DNA from: Nonomuraea sp. SBT364
GTDB taxonomy: Bacteria > Actinomycetota > Actinomycetes > Streptosporangiales > Streptosporangiaceae
DNA: 64,000 bases
NCBI RefSeq assembly: GCF_001083785.1
Contig: NZ_LAVL01000023.1
Location: forward strand, 1 to 64,000
Direction of reading: 5' to 3'
Both the position numbers and the translations under genes were made by a program. The notes under the pieces are model-generated. The model saw only the letters and a list, made by a program, of their open reading frames with translations. It was not told the DNA's origin and ran no database searches. Each line of letters opens with the position of its first letter. The first letter of the stretch is position 1. Positions 25,849 through 33,068 of the stretch are shown here, one piece after another.

Positions 25849-27228
25849 ATGTTCAAGCCCCTCCTCCTCGCCCTCGCCCTGATCGGGCCGACCGGCGCCC
25901 ACGCGCAGCCGTCCCCCGCCCTCGCATGGAGCCCGTGCCCCGGTGACAAGATCGGCATGGAGTGCGCCGACCTGCAGGTGCCCGTCGACTGGCGCAAACC
26001 CGACGGCCGCCGCCTCACCCTCAAACTGGGCCGCCTCAAGGCCACCGGCACGTCCGAGGGCTCGGCCCTGATCTCCTACGGCGGCCCCGGCGGCCCTGGC
26101 ATCGGCCTGACGCAGAGCTTGTCCTCCTGGTGGACGAAGCTCCGCGAACGCATGGACCTCGTCACCTGGGACACCCGCGGCTACGGCCGCCAGTTCGGCG
26201 GCCTCAGCACCGGCCTCGACTGCACCTGGACCCGCCTCCCCATCCAGCGGTTCCCGCGCGACGACGCCGACTTCGGCCGCCTGTCCGACACCAACCGGGG
26301 CGCGGCCGAGACCTGCCGCCACAACGACCCCGAGTTGTTCGCCAATATGAGCTCCGCCGACCACGCCCGCGACATGGAGGCGATCAGGAAGGCCCTGGGC
26401 GGCGCCAAGCTCAACTACTACGGCGCCTCCTACGCCGGCCTCTACGGTCAGGCCTACGCCCGCCTCTTCCCCGGCCAGGTCCGCACGATGGTCCTCGACG
26501 GCACCCTCAACCACAGCACCGCCGACTGGGACGGCGAGATGGCGGCGATGGCCCACGACAACGAGCAGCACCTGCGCCGCTTCTTCACCTGGTGCGCCGC
26601 CTCCGGCGACTGCCGCGACGTCCCCGCGAAGTTCCGGTCCCTCGTCAAGCGCGCCGACCGCACCCCGGTCCCCGCCGCGCCCAACGTCGCCTACACGGGC
26701 CGTGACCTGCGCTCCTTCGCGATCGGCAGAGCCAGGCAGGGTGAGCCGGGCTGGCCCGCCCTGGCCAAGGCCATCCGCCAGGCCCACACCGGCGACGCCG
26801 CCGCCTTCGTCCCCGAGCGCGGCGCCCGCTATCCCGACCAGAGCACCGGCGTGACCGAGTGCACCGACTGGCCCCGCCCCGCCTCCCGCGCACAGGTCGA
26901 CGACACCGTCACCCGCCTGCGCCGCGCCGCGCCCACCGCGGGGGCCGCCAACACCCTCGCCACCGGCTCCCTGGCCTGCATCGGCTGGCCGGCCCCGGTC
27001 AGCAACCCGCCCGCCCCGCTCCCCAAGGGCCTTCCGCCTCTGCTGGGCGCCGGGGCCTGGGGCGAATCGGAGGCCGTCTCCCGCATCCTCGCCCAGGTCC
27101 CGGGCAGCGTCACGATCGCCCACGACGGCCCCGGCCACACCCTCTACGGGGCCAGCGCCTGCGCCCGCGACCACATCAACCGCTATCTCACCGACAGGCG
27201 ACTCCCGCCCGGGAACACCAGGTGCTGA
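25849..27228 (+). CDS. Secreted S33 alpha/beta-hydrolase (tripeptidyl aminopeptidase-like)
   Basis: 459 residues from ATG 25849 (a GTG at 25840 is an alternative). It has a signal peptide ending near AHAQP. The fold shows the oxyanion SYGGPGGPG, WDTRGYGRQ, nucleophile elbow YYGASYAGLYG (Ser194) and GPGHTLYG (His430). It resembles Streptomyces SlpD/Tap mycelial peptidases. The segment where the catalytic Asp is normally found (family pattern like GTxDPATP) reads PPLLGAGAWGESEAVSRIL and has no Asp, so the enzyme may use a Glu or be impaired. Confidence 0.85.
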   Translation: MFKPLLLALALIGPTGAHAQPSPALAWSPCPGDKIGMECADLQVPVDWRKPDGRRLTLKLGRLKATGTSEGSALISYGGPGGPGIGLTQSLSSWWTKLRERMDLVTWDTRGYGRQFGGLSTGLDCTWTRLPIQRFPRDDADFGRLSDTNRGAAETCRHNDPELFANMSSADHARDMEAIRKALGGAKLNYYGASYAGLYGQAYARLFPGQVRTMVLDGTLNHSTADWDGEMAAMAHDNEQHLRRFFTWCAASGDCRDVPAKFRSLVKRADRTPVPAAPNVAYTGRDLRSFAIGRARQGEPGWPALAKAIRQAHTGDAAAFVPERGARYPDQSTGVTECTDWPRPASRAQVDDTVTRLRRAAPTAGAANTLATGSLACIGWPAPVSNPPAPLPKGLPPLLGAGAWGESEAVSRILAQVPGSVTIAHDGPGHTLYGASACARDHINRYLTDRRLPPGNTRC

Positions 27229-27281
27229 GAGTGCCCGCTGACGGGCTGCTCAACGTTGCCACCACCAACCCGGCCAGGCAT

Positions 27282-27311
27282 CGCAATTCGCGCAAATATC
27301 ACGAAATTGCG
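27282..27311. promoter_or_regulatory. Inverted repeat upstream of the SARP gene
   Basis: CGCAATT (27282-27288) and AATTGCG (27305-27311) are inverted arms 16 bases apart, inside a 137-base gap clearly richer in A+T than its surroundings. It is a likely promoter/operator region for the regulator, possibly self-regulation. No -10/-35 pair is clear. Confidence 0.35.
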
Positions 27312-27365
27312 CCAATGCAACTAGTCATCAATCATGGTGCAAAATCACCAGGGCATTATCCTCCC

Positions 27366-28454
27366 GTGAGATTCAGGATTCTCGGACCGCTGCAAGTCCT
27401 GGGGGAAGCGGGAGAGCTTGAGCTCGGCGTGGGGAGGCAGCGCGTCGTGCTCGCGATGCTGCTGCTGGAGGCCAACCGGGTGGTGCCGGTCAGCCGGCTC
27501 GTGGAGGCGCTGTGGGGCGACTTCCCTCCCGGCACCCCGCGCAACCAGATACAGATCCGCATCTCCCAGCTCCGCCGCACCCTGAACGACACGGCACAGC
27601 CCTACCAGATGGTGATCACCAGGCCCTCGGGCTACCTCATCCGAGTCGCTCCGATGGATCTGGACCTGACCGCGTTCGAACACCTCGTCACCAAGGCGCA
27701 GACCCTGCACCGCGAGGAGGCGGCCCGCACCCTGCGGGAGGCGCTCAAGCTCTGGCGCGCCCCCGCCCTCTCCGACGTCGACAGCGACCTGGTGCGCAGC
27801 ATCGCCCACGGCCTGGAGGAGCGCCGCCTGCTCGCCTTCGAGCGCTGCGTCGAACTTGAGCTGGAGCTCGGCAACCACCTGCGGCTGATCGAGGAGCTGC
27901 GCGCCGTCACCAAGGCCCAGCCTCTCCGCGAACGCCCCCACGGCCACCTCATGCTCGCCCTCTACGGCGCGGGCCGCCAGGCCGAGGCGCTGGAGGTTTT
28001 CCGGGCCTACCGGATGTTCCTGCTCGACATGCTGGGGCTCGAACCGAGCGAGGAGCTGCGCTGGATCGAACGCTCCATCCTCAACCACGACCCCGCGATC
28101 GACCCCCGCCCGGCGAAGGACAAAGGGCTGCCGCCCTCGGCGTCCCAGGAAGCAGGTGCTGCGCGGCGAGCCACGTCCCCCGCCGGCGAGGGCCCACGGC
28201 GAGAGGGCTCCGACCACGGCGGCCCACTCACACCGCCGGCGGACGCGCACGAACGGCACACCAGGGAAGGCTCGGAGCGGAAGCCCCCGCGGCGGGAACA
28301 CTCGGGGCGTGAAGACTCTCGGCGCGAAGACTCAAGGCGCGAAGGGCCGGAGGGGGAGGGGGCGATGTCACTCTGTGTGATGTCCCGGATGTGGTCCCCG
28401 ACATCCCGGATGTGGTCCCCGACATCCCGGATGTCTCAGGTCAGGGGGCGGTAG
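27366..28454 (+). CDS. SARP-family regulator (winged helix + BTAD) with odd C-terminal tail
   Basis: 362 residues from GTG 27366. Residues 1-95 form an OmpR-like winged helix (MRFRILGPLQVLG, PVSRLVEALWG, RRTLN, GYLIRV). Residues 96-245 are a bacterial transcriptional activation domain (LWRAPALSDV, RPHGHLMLALYGAGRQAEAL, YRMFLLDMLGLEPSEELRWI). This fits a short SARP that turns on antibiotic or secondary-metabolite operons. The last ~110 residues are charged low-complexity sequence ending inside repeats at the edge of the prophage, so the natural 3' end may have been replaced on integration. Confidence 0.85.
   Translation: MRFRILGPLQVLGEAGELELGVGRQRVVLAMLLLEANRVVPVSRLVEALWGDFPPGTPRNQIQIRISQLRRTLNDTAQPYQMVITRPSGYLIRVAPMDLDLTAFEHLVTKAQTLHREEAARTLREALKLWRAPALSDVDSDLVRSIAHGLEERRLLAFERCVELELELGNHLRLIEELRAVTKAQPLRERPHGHLMLALYGAGRQAEALEVFRAYRMFLLDMLGLEPSEELRWIERSILNHDPAIDPRPAKDKGLPPSASQEAGAARRATSPAGEGPRREGSDHGGPLTPPADAHERHTREGSERKPPRREHSGREDSRREDSRREGPEGEGAMSLCVMSRMWSPTSRMWSPTSRMSQVRGR
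28383..28434 (+). repeat. Three direct repeats with 21-base period
   Basis: TCCCGGATGT occurs at 28383, 28404 and 28425, exactly 21 bases apart (two DNA turns), with the spacer GGTCCCCGACA also repeated. They form the left side of the repeat cluster around the A+T-rich island and an inverted relative (ATATCCGGG) lies at 28460-28468. Confidence 0.85.
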
Positions 28455-28469
28455 AGGGGATATCCGGGC

Positions 28470-28560
28470 CCCTATATATAAGAAACTATTTTTTAACTAT
28501 TATTACTCTCTGTATATATCCCTATGGTTTTTGCTACACGGAGAGCCACCAACCCCAGAT
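28470..28560. promoter_or_regulatory. A+T-rich island at the left end of the phage region
   Basis: About 90 bases with runs such as CTATATATAAG and ACTATTTTTTAACTATTATT in DNA otherwise about 70% G+C. Repeat arrays stand on both sides. It could be an origin unwinding element, a strong regulated promoter for the late genes, or foreign DNA at the junction; the sequence alone does not decide. No gene is supported from 28455 to 28644. Confidence 0.6.
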
Positions 28561-28576
28561 TCTCAGACGCCCAGCA

Positions 28577-28603
28577 TCCCGGATATCCCGGATATCCCCG
28601 ATG
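28577..28603 (+). repeat. Three direct repeats with 9-base period
   Basis: TCCCGGATA repeats at 28577 and 28586 and a diverged copy (TCCCCGATG) at 28595. It is the same core as the 21-base-spaced repeats on the other side of the A+T-rich island. The last copy ends 41 bases before the first phage gene. Confidence 0.8.
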
Positions 28604-28644
28604 ACTACACACCGTCACAACAACCGCCCCGAAGGGAGCCCCCG

Positions 28645-29154
28645 ATGAGCCGCCGACCCGCCCCCGTCCTCGACCTCCAAGACGCGCTCTTCGGCGACAC
28701 CCCCGCACCACCCGCTCCAGCTATCCCTGAAACCGCCACCGCGCCGGCCGCCAAGCCGGCGCGCACGACCGGCCACCCGAGAGCGCCCCGCCGCGACAAG
28801 GCGTGGAACGAGGCCACCCCGTGCGCGCCCACCTGCCTCGCCTGCCACCGCCCCGAACCCGGCCCCGACGCCCCCGCCTGGCCGCTGTGCACGGTGACCG
28901 GCAGCCGCCACGCCACCCTCTGCGAACACACCAGCGACGCCTACCGCGCCGACGTGTGCCTCATCACCCTCCACGTCCCGGCCGTCCTGATGACGCTGCC
29001 CGAGACCGGGCGCACCGTCGCCGCCGTCACCTGCCCGTACTGCGAACGTCTCCACGCCCACGACCCGAAGCCGGGCCGCCACTACCGGATCAGCCGGTGC
29101 CGGGCCGGCCGCAAGCCGTACATCGTCCACGTCCCCGAACGGAGCACCCCGTGA
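28645..29154 (+). CDS. Phage protein of unknown function, zinc-binding pattern
   Basis: 169 residues from ATG 28645 (GGGAG nine bases ahead; an in-frame TTG at 28531 would add 38 residues from the repeat region and is less likely). It has a Pro/Ala-rich first 50 residues, then CAPTCLACHRP and TCPYCERLH, two CxxC pairs that could bind zinc, and a basic C-terminus. First gene of the rightward cluster. Its stop overlaps the next start (GTGA). Confidence 0.65.
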   Translation: MSRRPAPVLDLQDALFGDTPAPPAPAIPETATAPAAKPARTTGHPRAPRRDKAWNEATPCAPTCLACHRPEPGPDAPAWPLCTVTGSRHATLCEHTSDAYRADVCLITLHVPAVLMTLPETGRTVAAVTCPYCERLHAHDPKPGRHYRISRCRAGRKPYIVHVPERSTP

Positions 29155-30002
29155 CCGTCACCAGTCAGCTCATGGACGCGCTCATCAGCCACTACCGCAA
29201 GCCCGGCACCGAGCAGGACGGCGAGATCCTCCTCCCCGAAGTCGCCGCCCCCGGCAGCAACCGGCGCTGCGACCTGCTGCGCATCGGAGTGTGGGCCTCG
29301 CGCGGCCACGGCATCGACGTGCACGAGCTCAAGACCTCCCGCTCCGACTGGCTGCGCGAACTCGACGAGCCGGCCAAGGCCGAAGCCTGGTGGCCGTACA
29401 GTTCGCGCTTTTGGGTCGTCGCCTCCGCCCGGATGATCCGACCTGAGGAGATACCGACCGGGTGGGGGCTCATGGAGCCACCCGACCGAGCCAACCGGCG
29501 CCGCTTCCGCATCGTGGTGAAGCCAGCCGAGCGGCAGCCGAAGCTCACCATCGCGCTGCTGGCCGACCTTGTGGGTCGGGCCGACAACATCCGGGCCCGC
29601 GAGATATGGAACCTCAAGCAGGAGCACCGCAACGAGCTCTACCAGCAGGCTGAGAAGATCCGAGCTGAAGCCGGTGCCACCCGGCTCGACTTCGACACTC
29701 AGGAGCGGCTCGAACTGCTGGACAAGCTGGAGGCTGCGTTAGGTGTCCGGCTCACAGAGTGGCCGGTGAGGAGAGGCGACCGTATCGGCGTGGACGAGTT
29801 CGTGGCGGCGGTCGCCGAGTTCACCCGGGACCACGTGGCGCTCCAGCGCCGCCGCCGCGAGGTGGCCGACATGGAGGACCGGGTCCGGCGCGCAGCCGAA
29901 TTTGCCCTCGCCCGCCTCTCCCCCGAAATTCGAGGCCCTCAGATCCACGGAGAGCCGCGAACGCGCCCGCACTCTACCCAGGACACCCGACACCACCCAT
30001 GA
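29151..30002 (+). CDS. PD-(D/E)XK-like phage nuclease-fold protein
   Basis: 283 residues from GTG 29151. The N-terminal half has the order RCDLLRIGVWASRGHGIDVHELKTSRSDW split as a D, a second D and an E-x-K (HELK), the pattern of PD-(D/E)XK enzymes such as VRR-NUC or MmcB-like proteins. The C-terminal half is helical and charged (coiled-coil-like at about 225-265). It may be a DNA-end or repair nuclease, or a host-takeover enzyme; position just before terminase hints at packaging. Function unproven. Confidence 0.55.
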   Translation: MTVTSQLMDALISHYRKPGTEQDGEILLPEVAAPGSNRRCDLLRIGVWASRGHGIDVHELKTSRSDWLRELDEPAKAEAWWPYSSRFWVVASARMIRPEEIPTGWGLMEPPDRANRRRFRIVVKPAERQPKLTIALLADLVGRADNIRAREIWNLKQEHRNELYQQAEKIRAEAGATRLDFDTQERLELLDKLEAALGVRLTEWPVRRGDRIGVDEFVAAVAEFTRDHVALQRRRREVADMEDRVRRAAEFALARLSPEIRGPQIHGEPRTRPHSTQDTRHHP

Positions 30003-30119
30003 ACCGCTCCACGGCCCGCACAGCCCCGCGCACGCCACAACCAGCATCGCACCTACGCGCACCTACCCACAGGTGCGCGCACCCCAGCGTCCCCCCGAAG
30101 CCTCCAGGAGGGCAGAGCA

Positions 30120-30257
30120 GTGAAAGAGACCATCCGATTCGACCCGGAGACCGACGAATTCGAGATCGAATACGAGGCAGAAACTCCAGAGGAGCAGCAA
30201 GAACTGGCGGAACTCCTACGCCAGATGTTCCCCGGATGCAGGGGCGAAGGAGCCTGA
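30120..30257 (+). CDS. Small acidic phage protein
   Basis: 45 residues from GTG 30120, with AGGAGG eight bases upstream, which makes it convincing despite its size. Very acidic (FDPETDEFEIEYEAETPEEQ), probably soluble and helical. It ends six bases before the small terminase gene. Unknown function. Confidence 0.6.
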   Translation: MKETIRFDPETDEFEIEYEAETPEEQQELAELLRQMFPGCRGEGA

Positions 30258-30262
30258 GTCCG

Positions 30263-30841
30263 ATGAGCGACCCATCACCCTCCCAGACAGGCCAAGACCC
30301 ATCGCTATCGGGTCGATGCGGCAGGAAGACCAAGCGCGGCCCGTGCAAGGCGTGGCCGGTGAAGGGCGCCGCCGTGTGTGTGGCCCACGGCGGCGCAGCC
30401 CCGCAGGTGCGCCGGAAGGCGGCCGAGCGGCTGGCCGCGCACGAGGCGCTCGGCGAGCTGGCCAGGCGGGGCGTCACCCCGGTCGACAATCCGCTGTCGG
30501 CGCTCGCATCGCTGGCCGGCGAGATTCTGGCGGCGAAGGACGTGTTCCGGGAGCGGGTGTCCCGCCTTCAGGAGGAGGCGTGGCGGTATCAGGACGCGAA
30601 GGGTGGCGAGCAGTTGCGCGCGGAGCTGGCCATGTATGAGCGGGCGTTGGACCGGTCGGCGCGGGTGCTGGCGGATATCGCCCGGTTGAAGATCGATGAG
30701 CGGTTGACTGCGATCACGGAGCAGCAGGGGCAGGCGTTGGCGGCGGTCATCGTCGCGGTGCTGGATCGGCTCGACCTCGGGGAGCGGGCGGGGCAGGTGC
30801 GCGAGCTGGTGGCGGTCGAGTTGGAGAGGTTGGCGGCGTGA
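30263..30841 (+). CDS. Terminase small-subunit-like protein
   Basis: 192 residues from ATG 30263. The N-terminus has a zinc-type motif ending in HGG (GRCGRKTKRGPCKAWP, CVAHGGAAPQVRRKA), which recurs in actinophage and prophage proteins directly before TerL. A long helical body follows (coiled-coil-like about 85-180). It likely recognises packaging sites for the large subunit. Its stop overlaps the TerL start (GTGA). Confidence 0.7.
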   Translation: MSDPSPSQTGQDPSLSGRCGRKTKRGPCKAWPVKGAAVCVAHGGAAPQVRRKAAERLAAHEALGELARRGVTPVDNPLSALASLAGEILAAKDVFRERVSRLQEEAWRYQDAKGGEQLRAELAMYERALDRSARVLADIARLKIDERLTAITEQQGQALAAVIVAVLDRLDLGERAGQVRELVAVELERLAA

Positions 30842-32238
30842 GTGTCTGGTCGGTGGCGGCGGCGGCTCTCCGTCCGCGCCCATTTGTGGGGGATCCGGCC
30901 GGCTGGGTGGAGGGCCGTCTTCGGCAGGTGGTGTGGTCGAAGCAGCGGGAGATCATGGAGTCGGTGCGGGATCACCGCCGTACCGCCGTCAGGAGCGGGC
31001 ACGGCGTTGGGAAGAGCCACGTGGCGTCGGGGGTGGCGTCATGGTGGCTCGACACGCACGAGCCCGGCACCGCGTTCGTGGTCACGTCAGCGCCCACCTA
31101 CGCCCAGGTGAGGGCGATCCTGTGGCGGTACATCCGCCGCATGCACGCGGCAGGCAAACTGCCTGGCCGGGTAAATCAGACCGAGTGGCATCTCGGCGGC
31201 GAGCTGGTCGCCTTTGGCCGCAAGCCGGCCGACCACGACGAGTCGGCGTTCCAGGGTATCCACGCCCGCTACGTGCTCGTCATCCTGGATGAGGCGTGCG
31301 GGATTCCGGGGCAACTCTGGGTGGCGGCCGACGCGCTCACCACGAACACCGACTGCCGAATCCTGGCGATCGGGAACCCGGACAACCCTGCGTCGGAGTT
31401 CCGCCGGGTGTGTCAGCCGGGCAGTAGCTGGAACGTGATCGGGATCAGCGCGTTCGACTCGCCGAATCTGACCGGCGAGCAGGTGCCGTCTGCGGTGGCT
31501 CAGGCGCTCGTGTCGAGGGAGTGGGTGGAGGAGAAGGCGCGCGAGTGGGGTGTCGAGAATCCGCTCTACAAGTCGAAGGTGCTCGGCGAGTTCAGCGAGG
31601 ACAGCGAATGGCAGGTCGTCCGTACGAGCGACTTGGCGGCGTGCCGGATCGACCCGGAGAACAAGCCCGCGCCGGCCGATCTGCTGCCGGTCGAGCTGGG
31701 GGTGGACGTGGGGGGCGGCGGCGATGAGACGGTGATCCGGGAGCGGCGCGGCCGGGTGGCCGGGCGGGAGTGGCGGGCGCACACGGACCGGCCGGAGAAG
31801 ATCGCGCCGCTCGTGCTCAACGCGATCCGCGAGTCGGGCGCCACCTCGGTAAAAGTCGACTCGATCGGTGTCGGGTTCGGCGTGATCGGCGAACTCCGGA
31901 ATCGGGGGTTGCGCGGCGTGCAGATCGTGGCGGTGAACGTGGCGGAGAAGGCGTCGAGGCCGGACAAGTACGTCAACCTGCGGGCGGAGTTGTGGTGGGA
32001 GGTCGGGCGCGGCATGTCGGAGCGGCGCGGCTGGGACCTGTCGGGCATGGCCAACGCGGACACCACCGTGGCGCAACTCGTCGAACCACAGTGGGACGTC
32101 GACCCGCAAGGCAGGATCCGGGTGGAGAAGAAGGAGGAGATCATCAAGCGCTTGGGGCGGTCGCCGGACAACGCTGACGCGCTGCTGCTGGCCTTCTACA
32201 GCGGGACGCGTCCGCGTATCCGCACACTGGGACGATGA
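30838..32238 (+). CDS. Terminase large subunit
   Basis: 466 residues. Packaging motor: Walker A GHGVGKS (54-60), Walker B YVLVILDEA (145-153). RNase-H-like nuclease residues are VELGVDVGGGGDE (D290), VKVDSIGVG (D341) and SPDNADALLLAF near the C-terminus. It cuts concatemers and pumps DNA into the prohead through the portal. Length and motifs are normal. Its stop overlaps the next gene (ATGA). Confidence 0.95.
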   Translation: MSVWSVAAAALRPRPFVGDPAGWVEGRLRQVVWSKQREIMESVRDHRRTAVRSGHGVGKSHVASGVASWWLDTHEPGTAFVVTSAPTYAQVRAILWRYIRRMHAAGKLPGRVNQTEWHLGGELVAFGRKPADHDESAFQGIHARYVLVILDEACGIPGQLWVAADALTTNTDCRILAIGNPDNPASEFRRVCQPGSSWNVIGISAFDSPNLTGEQVPSAVAQALVSREWVEEKAREWGVENPLYKSKVLGEFSEDSEWQVVRTSDLAACRIDPENKPAPADLLPVELGVDVGGGGDETVIRERRGRVAGREWRAHTDRPEKIAPLVLNAIRESGATSVKVDSIGVGFGVIGELRNRGLRGVQIVAVNVAEKASRPDKYVNLRAELWWEVGRGMSERRGWDLSGMANADTTVAQLVEPQWDVDPQGRIRVEKKEEIIKRLGRSPDNADALLLAFYSGTRPRIRTLGR

Positions 32239-32486
32239 CGGAAGGGTTCGACGTGGATGAGCAGCGGTTCCAGGTCCGCAAGTACGTGACCTACCAGCGC
32301 ATCTCGGATGAGGAGGCGATGGAGTTCGGGCTGATCCCGGACACCCGCCCGCCTCTGCCGCCGCCGTCGTGGCGGCAGCGGGCCCGGTGGCGGATCGCTG
32401 CGGCGGTGCGGCCGGTGCGGCTGCGCCTGGCGGCCCGGGTCGGCGGGGTGTCGGTCGAGGCGCTGGAGGAGGCGACGTGGCTGTGA
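32235..32486 (+). CDS. Small phage protein
   Basis: 83 residues with RFQVRKYVTYQRISDEEA at the N-terminus and a basic, Arg-rich middle. Overlaps TerL by four bases and the next gene by ten. Unknown function. Confidence 0.55.
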   Translation: MTEGFDVDEQRFQVRKYVTYQRISDEEAMEFGLIPDTRPPLPPPSWRQRARWRIAAAVRPVRLRLAARVGGVSVEALEEATWL

Positions 32487-32707
32487 TGGCCTTGGGTGTA
32501 CTGGCTGTCGGCGCCATCGTGGTGGTGTGGCTGGTGGCGCGTGAGTGCCGTCGGGTCGATCGGGCGTGGCGGGAGGCTGCCGAGGCGTGGGGTCGCGCGG
32601 AAGCGGCGTGGACTCGGTCGGCTGAGAGCTGGGAGCGGGCGTCCGTGACCTGGGCCGAGGTGGCTCGGCTGCGGGCGGCGAGGCGTCCGCGTCAACCCCG
32701 CCGTTAG
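32477..32707 (+). CDS. Small single-span membrane protein with coiled coil
   Basis: 76 residues from GTG 32477 (GGAGG upstream). One membrane span (about 4-20) is followed by a Trp/Ala/Arg-rich helix (RAWREAAEAWGRAEAAWTRS), likely coiled. Unknown role; placed among head genes. Confidence 0.5.
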   Translation: MAVMALGVLAVGAIVVVWLVARECRRVDRAWREAAEAWGRAEAAWTRSAESWERASVTWAEVARLRAARRPRQPRR

Positions 32708-32780
32708 CGGCACAGGAAATTTTTCGCCTTCGTGCACCTGAAACCGTAGATTCTCCTGTCTCGTCTGTACCATCCGGGTC

Positions 32781-33068
32781 ATGGCCACCCCCGCGACGGC
32801 CCCCCGAGTCGGCTTCCGGCAGGCGTTCCGCACCGAGCGCGCCGCCGCCACTCCGCGTCCGCCGCGCACCCCTCTGGCCGTGCGCGCGGCCCGCTGGCTC
32901 GCCCGCCGTCTCCCGGCCTGGCCCGCCATCCGAACCCTGCTGCTCAGTGTGGCCGGCTTCGGGATGCTGACCGCCGCCGCCTGGACGTTGCATGTCGCCG
33001 CTGGCCTCGCCGTCGGCGGCGTCTCCCTGCTGGTCCTGGAAGCCTTGTCGGGTGGTGACCGGCGTTGA
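32781..33068 (+). CDS. Small basic membrane protein
   Basis: 95 residues. Basic Pro/Arg-rich N-terminal half and two hydrophobic segments (about 51-65, 69-87). Preceded by a 73-base gap that is locally A+T-rich (GGAAATTTTTCGCC), a possible promoter for the head genes. Stop overlaps the TTG start of the portal gene. Confidence 0.5.
   Translation: MATPATAPRVGFRQAFRTERAAATPRPPRTPLAVRAARWLARRLPAWPAIRTLLLSVAGFGMLTAAAWTLHVAAGLAVGGVSLLVLEALSGGDRR

Noticed and set aside
28383-28603. CRISPR-like array
   Set aside because: Units are 9-21 bases with identical spacers, so they are iteron-type repeats, not repeat-spacer units.
28391-28648. 85-codon frame over the repeats and A+T-rich island (VPDIPDV repeats)
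   Set aside because: Its repeated peptide is only a translation of the DNA repeats; no ribosome site, and the ending lies past the start of a better gene.
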